Assembly: GCF_036625275.1 (NCBI RefSeq)
Contig: NZ_JAZKUD010000061.1
Span: forward strand, 1-24,404
Length of the DNA: 24,404 nt
Reading direction: 5' to 3'
DNA from: Accumulibacter sp036625275
GTDB taxonomy: Bacteria; Pseudomonadota; Gammaproteobacteria; Burkholderiales; Rhodocyclaceae
The position numbers were made by a program, and so were the translations under genes. Within the stretch, counting starts at the first letter, position 1, and every line of letters begins with the position of its first letter. The notes under the pieces are model-generated. The model made no database searches. It saw only the letters and a program-made list of their open reading frames with translations, and was not told the DNA's origin. Positions 24,039 to 24,404 of the stretch are shown here, piece after piece.

Positions 24039-24202
24039 CCATTCTTCCAAACTCACACGGCGATCGCTTACGCAAATGTCGCAAACTCTCAGAATATTAT
24101 TTTAAGTTGCTGTAAATAATCGTTTACATCCAAATTGTTATGACATGAGCTTGCAATCTCCCGGAAAATCGGGTTGACTCCAGGTTTTCAGGAGGACTTC
24201 AA

Positions 24203-24404
24203 ATGACCTTGCAGGAAGCGTTTGCAGACGTGAGCGACGTGCGTAGAGGACCGGCATGTCAATGGCGGTCAAGAAGCCTGCGAGCGGTCGAGGCTGTGAC
24301 CGGGGAGGGACGGTCCGTGGCCGAGACGACTCGGGGTGTTGGGGCGGTTGGGCCACCGATGGTGCGGCAGGAGGGCGCGTCGGAAGGAGCCCGAAGGGCG
24401 ACTG
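24203..24404 (+). pseudogene. Partial or decayed ISAs1-like transposase start (tentative), cut by window edge
   Basis: An open frame starts at ATG 24203 with an excellent AGGAGG seven bases upstream and is still open at the edge. Its first residues, MTLQEAFADVSDVRRGPA, resemble the N-terminus of ISAs1-type transposases (FADVPDPRR pattern). The rest (SLRAVEAVTGEGRSVAETT) does not continue that family and uses rare AGA, CGA and AGG codons, so a frameshift or recombination after about residue 20 is likely. It could also be an unrelated gene. Confidence 0.35.

Overview
The window reads as high-GC chromosome from a Gram-negative betaproteobacterium. The gene order surE-pcm-nlpD-rpoS, the dapA-bamC pair followed by a WalJ-like metallo-hydrolase gene, and the RpoS, NlpD and BamC sequences fit Rhodocyclales and possibly a Candidatus Accumulibacter-like lineage. 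That lineage is an inference from recall; no database search was made.

The left third (1-6538) is loose accessory sequence. It holds the tail of an unknown gene, an exported vanadium haloperoxidase/PAP2-type protein whose frame runs on into a convergent secreted beta-sandwich-like gene, a ketopantoate reductase-like gene, a VOC (glyoxalase-fold) gene, a GNAT acetyltransferase gene, a 68-residue orphan gene and a scrambled IS3-family remnant. Between these genes lie GC-rich palindromes and two copies of a dispersed long hairpin. The GNAT gene carries sequence resembling integron cassette borders.

The middle (6539-14529) has a two-gene RND efflux unit (periplasmic adaptor and inner-membrane pump, with no outer-membrane partner in view). 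A 415-base leader with a TATAAT box and hairpins follows, then the tightly overlapping stationary-phase operon surE-pcm-nlpD-rpoS. Its ATGA overlaps suggest translational coupling. rpoS has a run of nine G near its start.

The right third has a leftward envelope cluster, moxR-DUF58-tgpA-mltB (19464 down to 14551). An AAA+ chaperone, its DUF58 partner and a membrane transglutaminase lie beside a lytic transglycosylase. Divergent from it is a histone-deacetylase-like amidohydrolase, followed by dapA (lysine and meso-diaminopimelate synthesis), bamC (outer-membrane protein assembly lipoprotein) and a WalJ/YycJ-like metallo-hydrolase. A near-perfect bidirectional terminator separates the last from a convergent Ala/Pro-rich small lipoprotein. 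The window closes with an open frame whose first residues resemble an ISAs1-type transposase.

Most genes are ordinary housekeeping genes. No clear new multi-gene defence or metabolic system was found. The least explained parts are the repeat and cassette-like region at 2490-6540 and the small genes within it.
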